From positions 62,001-126,000 of the forward strand of contig JAYRKL010000001.1 in assembly GCA_041905795.1 (NCBI GenBank): a DNA stretch of 64,000 nucleotides. The letters run 5' to 3'. Position 1 is the stretch's first letter. Each line of letters starts with the position of its first letter. Origin of the DNA: SHVO01 sp041905795. GTDB lineage: Bacteria; Pseudomonadota; Alphaproteobacteria; Rhodospirillales; Rhodospirillaceae. The position numbers were made by a program, and so were the translations under genes. The notes beneath the pieces were generated by a model that saw nothing but the letters and a program-made list of their open reading frames with translations, did no database searches and was not told the origin of the DNA. This document shows positions 35,298 to 43,367 of the stretch, piece after piece.

Positions 35298-36629
35298 ATG
35301 GCCCTCGATACCGCGATGGTGAACGACCTCGAGTCCTACTGGCTGCCGTTCACGGCCAATCGCGCCTTCAAAGCCGCGCCCAAGATGTTCGTGTCCGCCG
35401 ACGGCATGTACTACCGCACGCCGGACGGCCGCGCGGTGCTGGATGCGGTCTCGGGCCTGTGGTGCAGCAACGCCGGGCACAACAATCCCCGCATCGTCGC
35501 CGCCATCCAGAAGCAGGCCGCGACCCTCGACTACGCGCCGCAATTCCAGCTGGCCTCGCCGCAGGCCTTTGAGCTGTCCAACCGGCTGATCGATCTGGCG
35601 CCCAAGGGTTTCAGCCACGTCTTTTACTGCAACTCAGGGTCCGAAGCCGACGACACCGCCCTCAAGATCGCGCTGGCCTACCACCGCGCGCGCGGCGAAG
35701 GCGGCCGCACGCGCCTGATCGGCCGCGAGCGCGGCTATCATGGTGTGGGCTTCGGCGGCACGTCCGTCGGCGGCCTGGTGAACAACCGCAAGGCCTTCAG
35801 CGCCGCCCTGATCCCCGGCGTCGACCATATCCGCCACACCCATGACCTCGCACGCCAGCAATGGTCCCGCGGCCTGCCCGATGAAGGCGCGGAATTCGCC
35901 GACGACCTCGAGCGTCTGGTGGCGCTGCATGACGCCTCGACCATCGCCTGCGTCATGGTGGAACCGGTGGCCGGATCCACCGGCGTGCTGCCGCCGCCGA
36001 AAGGCTATCTGCAGCGCCTGCGCCGGATCTGCGACAAATACGGCATCCTCTTGATCTTCGACGAAGTCATCACCGGTTTCGGTCGCCTGGGGACCAATTT
36101 CGCCGCGCACTACTTCGGCGTGACGCCCGACATCATCACCATCGCCAAAGGCATGACCAACGCATGCGTGCCCATGGGCGGCGTGATCGCGCGCGAGGGC
36201 ATCTTCGACGCCATTGCCCACGCCGCGGCGCCGGGCGGGATCGAGCTGTTCCACGGTTACACCTATTCCGGCCACCCCCTGGCCTGCGCCGCCGCCCTGG
36301 CGACGCTGGATGTGTACCAGGAGGATGGCCTTTTCGCGCGCTGTGCCGATATGGCGCCCTACTTCGAAGCCCGGCTCCACAGCCTGCGCGGGACACCGCA
36401 TGTGGAGGACATCCGCAATATAGGTCTGATGGGCGCCGTCCAGCTCAGCTCCCGCCCCGACGCGCCCGGCGCACGGGCCATGGAGGTGTTCACACGCTGC
36501 TTTGAAAAAGGTGTGCTGGTGCGCGTGACCGGCGACACCATCGCCATGTCGCCGCCGTTCATCGTCGAACGCGGGCAGATCGATCAGCTCGTGGAGACGC
36601 TACGCGAGGTCATCGCCTCGGAACGCTAG
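35298..36629 (+). CDS. Class III aminotransferase (omega-amino acid:pyruvate type)
   Basis: This 443-residue PLP enzyme resembles beta-alanine/omega-amino acid:pyruvate transaminases. It opens SYWLPFTANRAFKAAPKMFV, a typical subgroup start, and has GSEADDTALKIALAYHRARG, ERGYHGVGFGGTSVGG, LLIFDEVITGFGRLGTNF and the PLP lysine in IAKGMTNACVPMGGV. It moves the amino group of a compound such as beta-alanine, a polyamine derivative or an omega-amino acid to pyruvate. It follows the ABC importer genes on the same strand with 62 bases spacing, so it probably catabolises the imported ligand. Exact substrate inferred only. Confidence 0.92.
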   Translation: MALDTAMVNDLESYWLPFTANRAFKAAPKMFVSADGMYYRTPDGRAVLDAVSGLWCSNAGHNNPRIVAAIQKQAATLDYAPQFQLASPQAFELSNRLIDLAPKGFSHVFYCNSGSEADDTALKIALAYHRARGEGGRTRLIGRERGYHGVGFGGTSVGGLVNNRKAFSAALIPGVDHIRHTHDLARQQWSRGLPDEGAEFADDLERLVALHDASTIACVMVEPVAGSTGVLPPPKGYLQRLRRICDKYGILLIFDEVITGFGRLGTNFAAHYFGVTPDIITIAKGMTNACVPMGGVIAREGIFDAIAHAAAPGGIELFHGYTYSGHPLACAAALATLDVYQEDGLFARCADMAPYFEARLHSLRGTPHVEDIRNIGLMGAVQLSSRPDAPGARAMEVFTRCFEKGVLVRVTGDTIAMSPPFIVERGQIDQLVETLREVIASER

Positions 36630-36634
36630 ACTCT

Positions 36635-36688
36635 GTTTGGTCGCATGTTAAGCGGCCGAACCGGGTTCCACTTCGGCCTAACATGCTC
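36635..36688. repeat. Dispersed palindromic repeat, copy 2
   Basis: After TGTTTGGTCGCAT, CATGTTA (36644-36650) pairs with TAACATG (36679-36685) and GGCCGAA (36654-36660) pairs with TTCGGCC (36672-36678), enclosing CCGGGTTCCAC. The flank and 11-base loop match the copy at 27291-27353 while the stems differ but stay paired. It follows the aminotransferase stop and may end its transcript. Confidence 0.8.
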
Positions 36689-36712
36689 CAGCCGCGTTCG
36701 GCCCAATATATT

Positions 36713-37450
36713 TTAGTCACCGATGCAGCGGAGATAGCCCTCGGGCGCCGCCGTGATCAGCAACTTGGCTTCCAGATCCCGGTCGATCTCGAAACGGGGG
36801 TTGGCCTCGAGGAACGCGCGCACGGCGGTCTTGGGATTGTTTCCCGGCCCCCAAGGACGGTCGGGGTAGGAGTCGGCGGGCATATCCTCGACGATGGTGT
36901 CCAGCACCACCACATAGCTGCCCGGCCCCACCAACGGCGCATAGGCGGCGAGTTCCGCCAGGACGTGATCGTGGGTGTGATTTGAATCCAGGATCACCAG
37001 CACCGGACCGCGCCCGGCGACGCGCCGCTTGACGCGATCGATCACCGCGGGATCGACCGACGAGCCTTCGATCATATGAATGCGCCTGAACAGCGGATGC
37101 GCCTCGATTTCAGCCCGGTTATGGGCGCGGATATCGACATCGACGCCGACGACCTCGCGCTCACCGCCGAGCAATTCGAGAATCGATGCATGCAGGATCA
37201 GCGAGCCGCCGTGGGCGATGCCGGTCTCGACCACGACCGCGGGCTTTATGTCCCAGATCAGTTCCTGGATCGCCACGATATCCTGCGGATACTGGATGAT
37301 GGGACGGCCCAGCCAGCGGAAGTTATAGGAATATTTCGACGGCGCCGTCTTCTGGATCCAGAGCCGCGACAGAGCCTGGGCATCCCGATCCTGCCGCTGG
37401 GCGTCGACATTCTGCCGGACTTCGGCGCGGAACTTCTCGATCTCGTTCAT
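36713..37450 (-). CDS. CmcI/rhamnosyl O-methyltransferase-family SAM protein
   Basis: This 245-residue protein has the cephalosporin-hydroxylase/CmcI methyltransferase pattern: YNFRWLGRPIIQYPQDIVAIQELIW, the SAM motif VVVETGIAHGGS, VVGVDVDIR, VLVILDSNHTHDHV and the C-terminal PDRPWGPGNNPKTAVRAFLE. This family methylates sugar or other hydroxyls in natural products and polysaccharides. It is the downstream gene of a minus-strand sugar operon (rfbG, rfbC, C-methyltransferase), 10 bases after the methyltransferase stop. An O-methyl decoration of the final sugar or glycan is the likely role. Confidence 0.85.
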   Translation of the reverse strand: MNEIEKFRAEVRQNVDAQRQDRDAQALSRLWIQKTAPSKYSYNFRWLGRPIIQYPQDIVAIQELIWDIKPAVVVETGIAHGGSLILHASILELLGGEREVVGVDVDIRAHNRAEIEAHPLFRRIHMIEGSSVDPAVIDRVKRRVAGRGPVLVILDSNHTHDHVLAELAAYAPLVGPGSYVVVLDTIVEDMPADSYPDRPWGPGNNPKTAVRAFLEANPRFEIDRDLEAKLLITAAPEGYLRCIGD

Positions 37451-37460
37451 ATGCGTGCTT

Positions 37461-38684
37461 TCACAGAATTTTCAGATCGGGAACCGCAACCACGAATTGC
37501 CCGCCCCACTCCCGGATATAGGCCAGCTGATCGATGATTTCCTGCTGCAGGTTCCACGGCAGGATCAGCACCCAGCGCGGGCGATCCGCCTTCAGCCGTT
37601 CCTCGGCGACGATGGGAATGCGGCTGCCCGGCAGGAATTTTCCGATCTTGGCCGGGTTGCGGTCGGCCACATAGCCGACCAGGTCGCGGCCGACACCCGC
37701 GGCGTTGAAGAGCGTATTGCCCTTGGCCGCGGCGCCATAGGCCGCGACGCGTTCTCCGCGGTCGCGTCTGTCCCGCAAGAAGGCGAGAAGCGCGCGCTTG
37801 ACGCCGTCGATCCTTGATTGGAATTGCAGATAGAACTCCGGCGTCTCCACGCCGGCTTCGATTTCGAGACGCCGCACCTCGTCCACCGAGGGTTCGATGT
37901 CGCGCCGCCCCTCCGGCCGCTGCGCGTAGACCCGCAGGCTGCCGCCGTGGGTTGTCAGCGGCGTAACGTCGAAGACCTTCAAGCCGCTGCGCGCCAGCAC
38001 GCGTTCGGCCGCCGCCAGCGACAGGTATGAGAAATGCTCGTGGTAAATGGTGTCGAACTGCGCATATTTCACCAGCTGCGTGAGCTGCGGGAACTCCAGG
38101 GATACGACGCCGTTCTCGCCCAGCAGCCGCGCGATCCCCGCCACGAAGTCGTTGATGTCCGGCACATGGGCCAGCACGTTGTTGGCGACGATCAGGTCCG
38201 CCTGGCCGCGCGTATTCGCCAACTGCTCGCCCAGCGCAGCACCAAAAAAACTTTCGATGATGTCGATGCCCCGCGCCCGCGCGATTTCGGCGACGGCGTG
38301 GGTCGGCTCGACGCCGAAGCAGTGCACGCCCCGCGCCGCGACATACTGCAGGAGATAACCGTCGTTAGCGCCGATTTCCGCCACCAGGCTTTTCGCGCCG
38401 AGCGCGAACCGGCGGACCGCGCTTTCGACAAAGGCCTCCGCATGCCGCAACCAGCTGGTGGACGTCGAACTGGCGTAAGCGTAATCGGGCGAAAACATGC
38501 TCTCACGCGCGACGAAATCCCGGGTCTGGACCAGCCAGCACCGCGTGCAGGCGTAGGTCACCAGGGGATACGCCGCCTCCGGCGCGCTGTCGTCATCGCG
38601 ATTGAGGTAGGCATTGGAGGGCGGGGAAACCCCCAGATCCGCGAACGGCACAAAAGCCTCCGCACCACAATGACGGCATTTCAC
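37461..38684 (-). CDS. NDP-hexose C-methyltransferase (NovU/TylCIII type)
   Basis: This 407-residue protein has the three-part architecture of sugar 3-C- or 5-C-methyltransferases. A Zn-binding N-terminus (CRHCGAE...YACTRCWLVQT, four cysteines) leads into a SAM Rossmann domain (VAEIGANDGYLLQY, NNVLAHVPD), followed by a catalytic YHEHFSYLSL motif. A second nucleotide-binding domain closes the protein (VAAYGAAAKGNTLFN, VADRNPAKIGKFLPGS). It transfers a methyl group to a carbon of an NDP-4-keto-6-deoxysugar. The start is the GTG at 38684, overlapping the rfbC stop as GTGA. Which carbon is methylated is not predictable. Confidence 0.9.
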   Translation of the reverse strand: MKCRHCGAEAFVPFADLGVSPPSNAYLNRDDDSAPEAAYPLVTYACTRCWLVQTRDFVARESMFSPDYAYASSTSTSWLRHAEAFVESAVRRFALGAKSLVAEIGANDGYLLQYVAARGVHCFGVEPTHAVAEIARARGIDIIESFFGAALGEQLANTRGQADLIVANNVLAHVPDINDFVAGIARLLGENGVVSLEFPQLTQLVKYAQFDTIYHEHFSYLSLAAAERVLARSGLKVFDVTPLTTHGGSLRVYAQRPEGRRDIEPSVDEVRRLEIEAGVETPEFYLQFQSRIDGVKRALLAFLRDRRDRGERVAAYGAAAKGNTLFNAAGVGRDLVGYVADRNPAKIGKFLPGSRIPIVAEERLKADRPRWVLILPWNLQQEIIDQLAYIREWGGQFVVAVPDLKIL

Positions 38685-39253
38685 GGCGCAATTCCCTGGA
38701 ACGACGGGTCGGTGTACGGCCACGCCCGGTCGCGCGGCGACAACGCCGCGCCGGCGAGCGGCCAGTCGATCTTCAGTCGAGGGTCGAGCGGGTGGAGGCC
38801 CATCTCCAAATCCGGCGCATAAGCCGCCGTATGCAGATAAAGCAGCGCGCAGTCCTCGGTCAGCGCCTGGAAGCCGTGTGCGAATCCGGCCGGGATCACC
38901 ATGGTGCGGCGGTTCTGCGCCGAGAGGCGTTCCCCGTGCCAGCGCAGGAATGTCGGCGACCCCGCCCGCACGTCCACCGCCACATCGTAGACCTCGCCCG
39001 CGAGGCAGGAGATGACTTTGACTTCGGCGCCGGGGGCGCGCTGAAAGTGCATGCCGCGGATCGTGCCCCGGCTGCGGGTCAGCGAATGGTTGATCTGCGC
39101 GATCGCCGCCGGCACCCCCCAGCGCCGGAAGGCTTCGGCGCAGAACATCCGCTCGAAAACGCCGCGTTCGTCGGTCAGGGGTTTGCGCGCGAGCACGAAC
39201 AGGCCGTCCAACGGTTCGGCAACGACCTCGAATCTGTCGGCGGGTGCGGTCAT
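38681..39253 (-). CDS. RfbC-like NDP-4-keto-6-deoxyhexose 3,5-epimerase (RmlC family)
   Basis: This 190-residue cupin matches RmlC enzymes: DERGVFERMFCAEAF, QINHSLTRSRGTIRGMHFQ with the catalytic His in GMHFQ, DVAVDVRAGSPTFLRWHGERLS, the VIPAGFAHGFQAL motif and LHTAAYAPDLEMGLHPLDP. Usually it epimerises C3 and C5 of dTDP-4-keto-6-deoxyglucose; here its neighbours (rfbG, rfbF) make the CDP form, so a CDP substrate is more likely. ATGA overlap with rfbG upstream (39250-39253) and GTGA with the methyltransferase downstream indicate coupling. Confidence 0.9.
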   Translation of the reverse strand: MTAPADRFEVVAEPLDGLFVLARKPLTDERGVFERMFCAEAFRRWGVPAAIAQINHSLTRSRGTIRGMHFQRAPGAEVKVISCLAGEVYDVAVDVRAGSPTFLRWHGERLSAQNRRTMVIPAGFAHGFQALTEDCALLYLHTAAYAPDLEMGLHPLDPRLKIDWPLAGAALSPRDRAWPYTDPSFQGIAP

Positions 39254-40368
39254 GCCGATATGTAGGCTGCGATCTGGCCGCGCGTGAACGCGGCCATGTC
39301 GGTGTTTTTGGTCCAGGCCGCGTACCACGCGGCGGTCGTCTCCAGGGTTTTTTCCAGGGGCAGTTTCGGCGACCACCCCAGGCCGCCGCGCGCCCGCGCG
39401 CTCTCCAGCAGCAGCACCGGCGCTTCGTGGGGGGCGTCTGCGCGCACCTGCGTTCTCACCGCCCCGCCCAGCGCCGTCATGAAGGCGGTAGCGACGTCTT
39501 GCGCGGTGGCGGCGGACTCCTGGCCGGGCCCGAAATTCCAGGCCGCGGCGAAGTCCGCGCCGCCGGGAGACGCCATCTTTTCGGCAAGCAGGAGATAGCC
39601 GTAAACCGCGTCCAGCACGTGTTGCCACGGCCGCACCGCGGCGGGGTGGCGCAGGACTACCGGTTCGCCGGCGGCGAAGGCACGGGCGCAATCGGGAATA
39701 AGCCGCTCCTTGCCCCAGTCGCCGCCGCCGATGACATTGCCGGCCCGCACCGAGGCGATCCTGCACCCGGCCTCGGCGAAGAAACTCGCGCGATAGGCTG
39801 CCGTCACCAGGTCGGCGCAGGCCTTGCTGCTGCTATAGGGGTCGGCGCCGCCCAGGGGGTCGTCCTCGCGGAACGCCCGGCCGCCGCCATCGTTCCTATA
39901 GGCTTTGTCGGATGTCACCACCACCGCGGCCATGGCGCCGGCGACACCGCGCAGGGCTTCCAGAACATGGGCCGTGCCCAGGACATTGACCGCGTAAGTG
40001 GCGAGCGGGCTGCGGTAGGATTCGAGCACCAGCGGCTGGGCGGCGAGATGGAACAGGATGTCCGGCGCGGCGCGGCCGACCGCCGCGGTGAGGGAGGGGA
40101 GATCGACGATGTCGCCCCGCGTGTCGGAGGCAAGCGCCGCCTTCACCCCGGCGGCAGCGAACAGCGTCGGGCCCGCGGCGGGATCGAGGGCATAGCCGTG
40201 CACCTGCGCCCCGAGCCGTTCCAGGAGCAAGATCAGCCAGCCGCCCATGAAGCCGGTATGCCCGGTCACGAACACCCTGCGGTTACGCCAGAAAGCCGGG
40301 TCGATCACGGAACGGACCGGGGCGCGGCGGGACGCGGCGGGTTGAGCAGGACCTTGCGGGAAATCCAC
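39250..40368 (-). CDS. rfbG: CDP-glucose 4,6-dehydratase
   Basis: RfbG converts CDP-glucose to CDP-4-keto-6-deoxyglucose, the branch point for CDP-deoxysugars. The 372-residue SDR enzyme shows the cofactor motif VFVTGHTGFMGGWL (about 32-45), FHLAAQPLV, VVTSDKAYRN and the catalytic pair in DPYSSSKACADL (YxxxK), followed by GNVIGGGDWG, a signature of this subgroup. The start is a GTG at 40368; a later GTG at 40311 is possible. It heads a minus-strand operon with rfbC, a C-methyltransferase and an O-methyltransferase, and is divergent from an SDR gene. RfbF, the partner cytidylyltransferase, is encoded 2.2 kb further right. Confidence 0.93.
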   Translation of the reverse strand: MDFPQGPAQPAASRRAPVRSVIDPAFWRNRRVFVTGHTGFMGGWLILLLERLGAQVHGYALDPAAGPTLFAAAGVKAALASDTRGDIVDLPSLTAAVGRAAPDILFHLAAQPLVLESYRSPLATYAVNVLGTAHVLEALRGVAGAMAAVVVTSDKAYRNDGGGRAFREDDPLGGADPYSSSKACADLVTAAYRASFFAEAGCRIASVRAGNVIGGGDWGKERLIPDCARAFAAGEPVVLRHPAAVRPWQHVLDAVYGYLLLAEKMASPGGADFAAAWNFGPGQESAATAQDVATAFMTALGGAVRTQVRADAPHEAPVLLLESARARGGLGWSPKLPLEKTLETTAAWYAAWTKNTDMAAFTRGQIAAYISA

Positions 40369-40547
40369 ATCATGTTCGCTTGTGAGGCCCGGGAGCGTAT
40401 GTTCGGAAACAGCGGCGGCGATAACGCCAGATCGCGTTTCCGGCGGGCCGCAATATTATATAAAACTGTCGTGTTTTCAATGATCCGCCGGCAGGTCCAT
40501 CGACGCGCGGACGATCAGGGGTGCTCCGTGACGGCGCTGGTAAATTC

Positions 40548-41444
40548 ATGAAAGTCCTGCTCACCGGCGCGCGCGGATTCCTCGGACGGCATGTGTTCGA
40601 GATGCTGTCCCAACGGGGCATCGACACCGTCACGGTCGGGCGCACCCAGACGCTGCCGGGCGCATTCATCCGCGCCGATCTTCTCGACGCCGATGCCATC
40701 GACAAGGTCGTCGCCGAAGCCCGGGCGACGCACCTGCTGCATATCGCGTGGTACGTCGAGCACGGGCAATACTTGCAGGCGCCGGTCAATTTCCGCTGGG
40801 CCGAAAGCACGCTGCGGCTCACCGAGGCGTTCTGCAAATCCGGCGGCCAGGGCGTGGTCGCCGCCGGGACTTGCTTCGAATACGCCCGGTCCGACGCGCC
40901 GGCGCAGGAGGACACCGCATCCCTGCGCCCCGATACGCTGTACGGCGCCGTCAAGGACGCCACGCGCCGCCTGGTCATGGCGGCCTGCGCGCACTACCGG
41001 GTGGACTGCGCCTGGGCGCGCATCTACCTGCCTTACGGCGGCGGCGAGGATTCCCGCCGCTTGATCCCGTCGCTGGTGGCCGCCCTGACGGGCGCGCGGC
41101 CGCCCTTTGGCGTCAATCGCCGCGCCCGGCGCGACTTCCTTCACGCCGCCGACGTCGCCGGGGCCTTCATTGCCCTGCTGACGGCGGGCACCGGCGTCTA
41201 CAACATCGCCAGCGGCGAGGGCGTGGCGGTGGAAGATGTGGTCCGGGAACTCGCGGCGATCCTGAACGCCGACCCGGCAGCGATCCTGGCGCTGGACAGC
41301 GCGCGGCCGGGAGACCCCGCGGTGCTTGTCGGCGACAATAATAAACTCAGGGCCCTGGGATGGAAACAAACCCTCCCCCTCGCCGCCGGATTGCGGCGGG
41401 CGGTGGCTGAGATCGCGCCGGGCCTGGTTGGAACCGGCCGATGA
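40548..41444 (+). CDS. NAD-dependent epimerase/dehydratase (probable CDP-sugar 4-ketoreductase)
   Basis: This 298-residue SDR protein has the Rossmann motif LLTGARGFLGRHV (about 4-16), LLHIAWYVEHG, the catalytic Tyr-Lys in DTLYGAVKDATRRL, RIYLPYGGGEDSRR, and a C-terminal GTGVYNIASGEGVAVEDVV. It resembles extended SDRs such as NDP-sugar reductases or epimerases. In this cluster a final 4-keto reduction of the CDP-sugar is the simplest role. It overlaps the next gene, a C-methyltransferase, as ATGA. It is divergent from rfbG across about 180 bases. The reductase assignment is inference. Confidence 0.85.
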   Translation: MKVLLTGARGFLGRHVFEMLSQRGIDTVTVGRTQTLPGAFIRADLLDADAIDKVVAEARATHLLHIAWYVEHGQYLQAPVNFRWAESTLRLTEAFCKSGGQGVVAAGTCFEYARSDAPAQEDTASLRPDTLYGAVKDATRRLVMAACAHYRVDCAWARIYLPYGGGEDSRRLIPSLVAALTGARPPFGVNRRARRDFLHAADVAGAFIALLTAGTGVYNIASGEGVAVEDVVRELAAILNADPAAILALDSARPGDPAVLVGDNNKLRALGWKQTLPLAAGLRRAVAEIAPGLVGTGR

Positions 41445-42586
41445 GCCCCTGCCCTCTTTGCGGCGGCGGCAACGCCGAGATTTTCCTGCGGCGCGCGCAG
41501 GTGCCGGTGCACCAGAATCTCGTCATGGCCGATGCGGCGGCGGCGCGCGCGGCGGCGCGCGGCGCGCTTTCCATGGCGGTCTGCGCCGACTGCGGCTTCG
41601 TTTTCAATGCCGGCTTCGAGCCGGCAAAGATCGCTTACGGCCGGGGCTATGACAATAATCAGGCGTGCTCGGCCCGCTTCCAGGCCCATATGGACGCGCT
41701 TGCCGGCGAAGTCCTGGCCCATAGCCCGAGGAACGCCGTGATCGTGGAGGTGGGCTGCGGCAACGGCCGGTTCTTGCGCAAACTTACAGCGAATGGGAAC
41801 CGCGCCATCGGCTTCGATCCAAGTTATGACGGCCCCGACAGCGACCTCGACGGGCGGCTCACCTTCCGCCGCAGCTATTATGATTCCCACGCTGCATCGG
41901 TGACCGCCGACGTGGTTGTCTGCCGCCATGTGATCGAACATGTCCCCGCGCCGATGGATTTCCTGCGCACCGTGCGTTCCGCCGCCCGCGACGCCCGGGT
42001 GTTTTTCGAAACCCCCTGCGTCGAATGGATCCTGGCCAACGCCGTGATCTGGGATTTCTTTTACGAACACTGCTCGCTGTTTTCCGCCGACACCCTGCGC
42101 TACGCCTGCGCCAAGGCGGGTTTTGCGGCGGACAGCGTCACGCATACGTTCGGCGGCCAGTACCTGTGGCTGCGGGGAAAGTCCGCGGCCCCCACCGACC
42201 GGCCTCCGCGGGAAGCCGCGGTCCGGTTGCGGGGCCTCGCCCACTCATATGCAAAACTGTGTGACGACCAGCAGGCCGCGTGGATGCACCGGCTGGCCGA
42301 CCTCGGCAAACGCGGTCCGGTTGCGCTCTGGGGCGCGGGCGCCAAGGGTGCTACCTTCGCCAACCTGCTCGATCCCGACCGCGCCATGCTCGCCTGTGTC
42401 GTGGACATCAATCCCAACAAGCAAGGGCGCTACCTTCCCGGCAGCGCCCATGAGATTGTCGCGCCGGAAGAACTCGCCCGCCGCGGCGTCAAGAGCGCCG
42501 TGCTCCCGAACCCGAACTACCGTGACGAGATCGCCGCACTCCTGGCGGCGCTGGACGTTCAGGTCGACCTGGTGGATCTGCTCTGA
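41441..42586 (+). CDS. Second NDP-hexose C-methyltransferase-like protein
   Basis: This 381-residue protein has the same three-part plan as the gene at 37461-38684. A four-cysteine N-terminus (CPLCGGG...VCADCGFVF) leads into a SAM domain (VIVEVGCGNGRFLRKL, VVCRHVIEHVPAPMDFL), an FFYEHCSLFS active-site segment, then VALWGAGAKGATFANLL and VVDINPNKQGRYLPG. Glu-His of the YHEH motif is kept, but the first His is replaced by Tyr. It might methylate a different carbon or a different sugar, or lack C-methyl activity. Translation is coupled to the upstream SDR gene by ATGA (41441-41444). Confidence 0.83.
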   Translation: MSPCPLCGGGNAEIFLRRAQVPVHQNLVMADAAAARAAARGALSMAVCADCGFVFNAGFEPAKIAYGRGYDNNQACSARFQAHMDALAGEVLAHSPRNAVIVEVGCGNGRFLRKLTANGNRAIGFDPSYDGPDSDLDGRLTFRRSYYDSHAASVTADVVVCRHVIEHVPAPMDFLRTVRSAARDARVFFETPCVEWILANAVIWDFFYEHCSLFSADTLRYACAKAGFAADSVTHTFGGQYLWLRGKSAAPTDRPPREAAVRLRGLAHSYAKLCDDQQAAWMHRLADLGKRGPVALWGAGAKGATFANLLDPDRAMLACVVDINPNKQGRYLPGSAHEIVAPEELARRGVKSAVLPNPNYRDEIAALLAALDVQVDLVDLL

Positions 42587-42602
42587 CCCCCGCGCGGGGT
42601 CA
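42584..42602. terminator. GC-rich palindrome spanning two convergent stop codons
   Basis: TGACCCC (42584-42590) pairs with GGGGTCA (42596-42602) around CGCGC. The left TGA is the stop of the methyltransferase and the right TCA is the complement of the rfbF stop. No T run is present, so it may only weakly terminate both converging transcripts. Confidence 0.4.
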
Positions 42603-43367
42603 CCACACTTTCCAGGGGGCGCGGCCGCCGTGCCATTGAGCTTCGAGATGGTTGCGGTCGCGCAGCGTGTCCATGGCGTGCCAGTATCCGCCGTGCCTGA
42701 ACGCCATGAGTTCACCGGCTTGTGCGAGGGCGGTGACGACGTCGCTTTCGAGACTGGCGCCATCGCCCGAAATGAAATCCAGCACCCCCGGCGAGAACAC
42801 AAAGAAGCCGCCGTTGACCCAGCCGCCGTCGCCCAGCGGCTTCTCCACGAACTCGCGCACCTTGTCGCCGGCGAGATCGAGCGTGCCGTATCGCCCGGCG
42901 GGCCGCACGGCCGTGACGGTCGCGAGCCGCCCGTGGGCGCTGTGGAAGGCCATGAGCGCCTTGACGTCGATATCCGCGACCCCGTCGCCATAGGTCAGGC
43001 AGAACGGCTCGCCGCCCAGATAATCCTTCACCCGCTTGAGCCGGCCGCCGGTGAGCGTGGTCTCCCCGGTATCCACCAGGGTCACCTGCCAGGGCTCGGC
43101 CTGCGCCTGGTGAATGACGGTGGTGTTGTCGCGCATGTTGAAGGTGATATCCGACATGTGCAGTCCGTAGTTCGCGAAATATTCCTTGATCATGTAGCCT
43201 TTGTAGCCGAGGCAGACCACGAAGTCGGTGATTCCGCCGGACTGGTAAATCTTCATGATATGCCAGATGATCGGCCGCCCGCCGATCTCGACCATCGGCT
43301 TGGGACGGACCTGGGTCTCTTCCGAAAGACGGGTGCCCATCCCGCCGGCGAGAATTACAGCTTTCAT
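42600..43367 (-). CDS. rfbF: Glucose-1-phosphate cytidylyltransferase
   Basis: RfbF makes CDP-glucose from CTP and glucose-1-phosphate, the first step of all CDP-deoxysugar pathways. The 255-residue enzyme begins MKAVILAGGMGTRLSEET, the nucleotidyltransferase signature, followed by RPKPMVEIGGRPIIWHIMK, FVVCLGYKGYMIKEYF, TYGDGVADID, a Mg-binding motif, and VNGGFFVFSPGVL. It matches the family length. The start overlaps the GT61 stop as ATGA (43364-43367), so GT61 and rfbF are co-translated. It is in the same cluster as rfbG, which uses its product. Confidence 0.95.
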   Translation of the reverse strand: MKAVILAGGMGTRLSEETQVRPKPMVEIGGRPIIWHIMKIYQSGGITDFVVCLGYKGYMIKEYFANYGLHMSDITFNMRDNTTVIHQAQAEPWQVTLVDTGETTLTGGRLKRVKDYLGGEPFCLTYGDGVADIDVKALMAFHSAHGRLATVTAVRPAGRYGTLDLAGDKVREFVEKPLGDGGWVNGGFFVFSPGVLDFISGDGASLESDVVTALAQAGELMAFRHGGYWHAMDTLRDRNHLEAQWHGGRAPWKVW

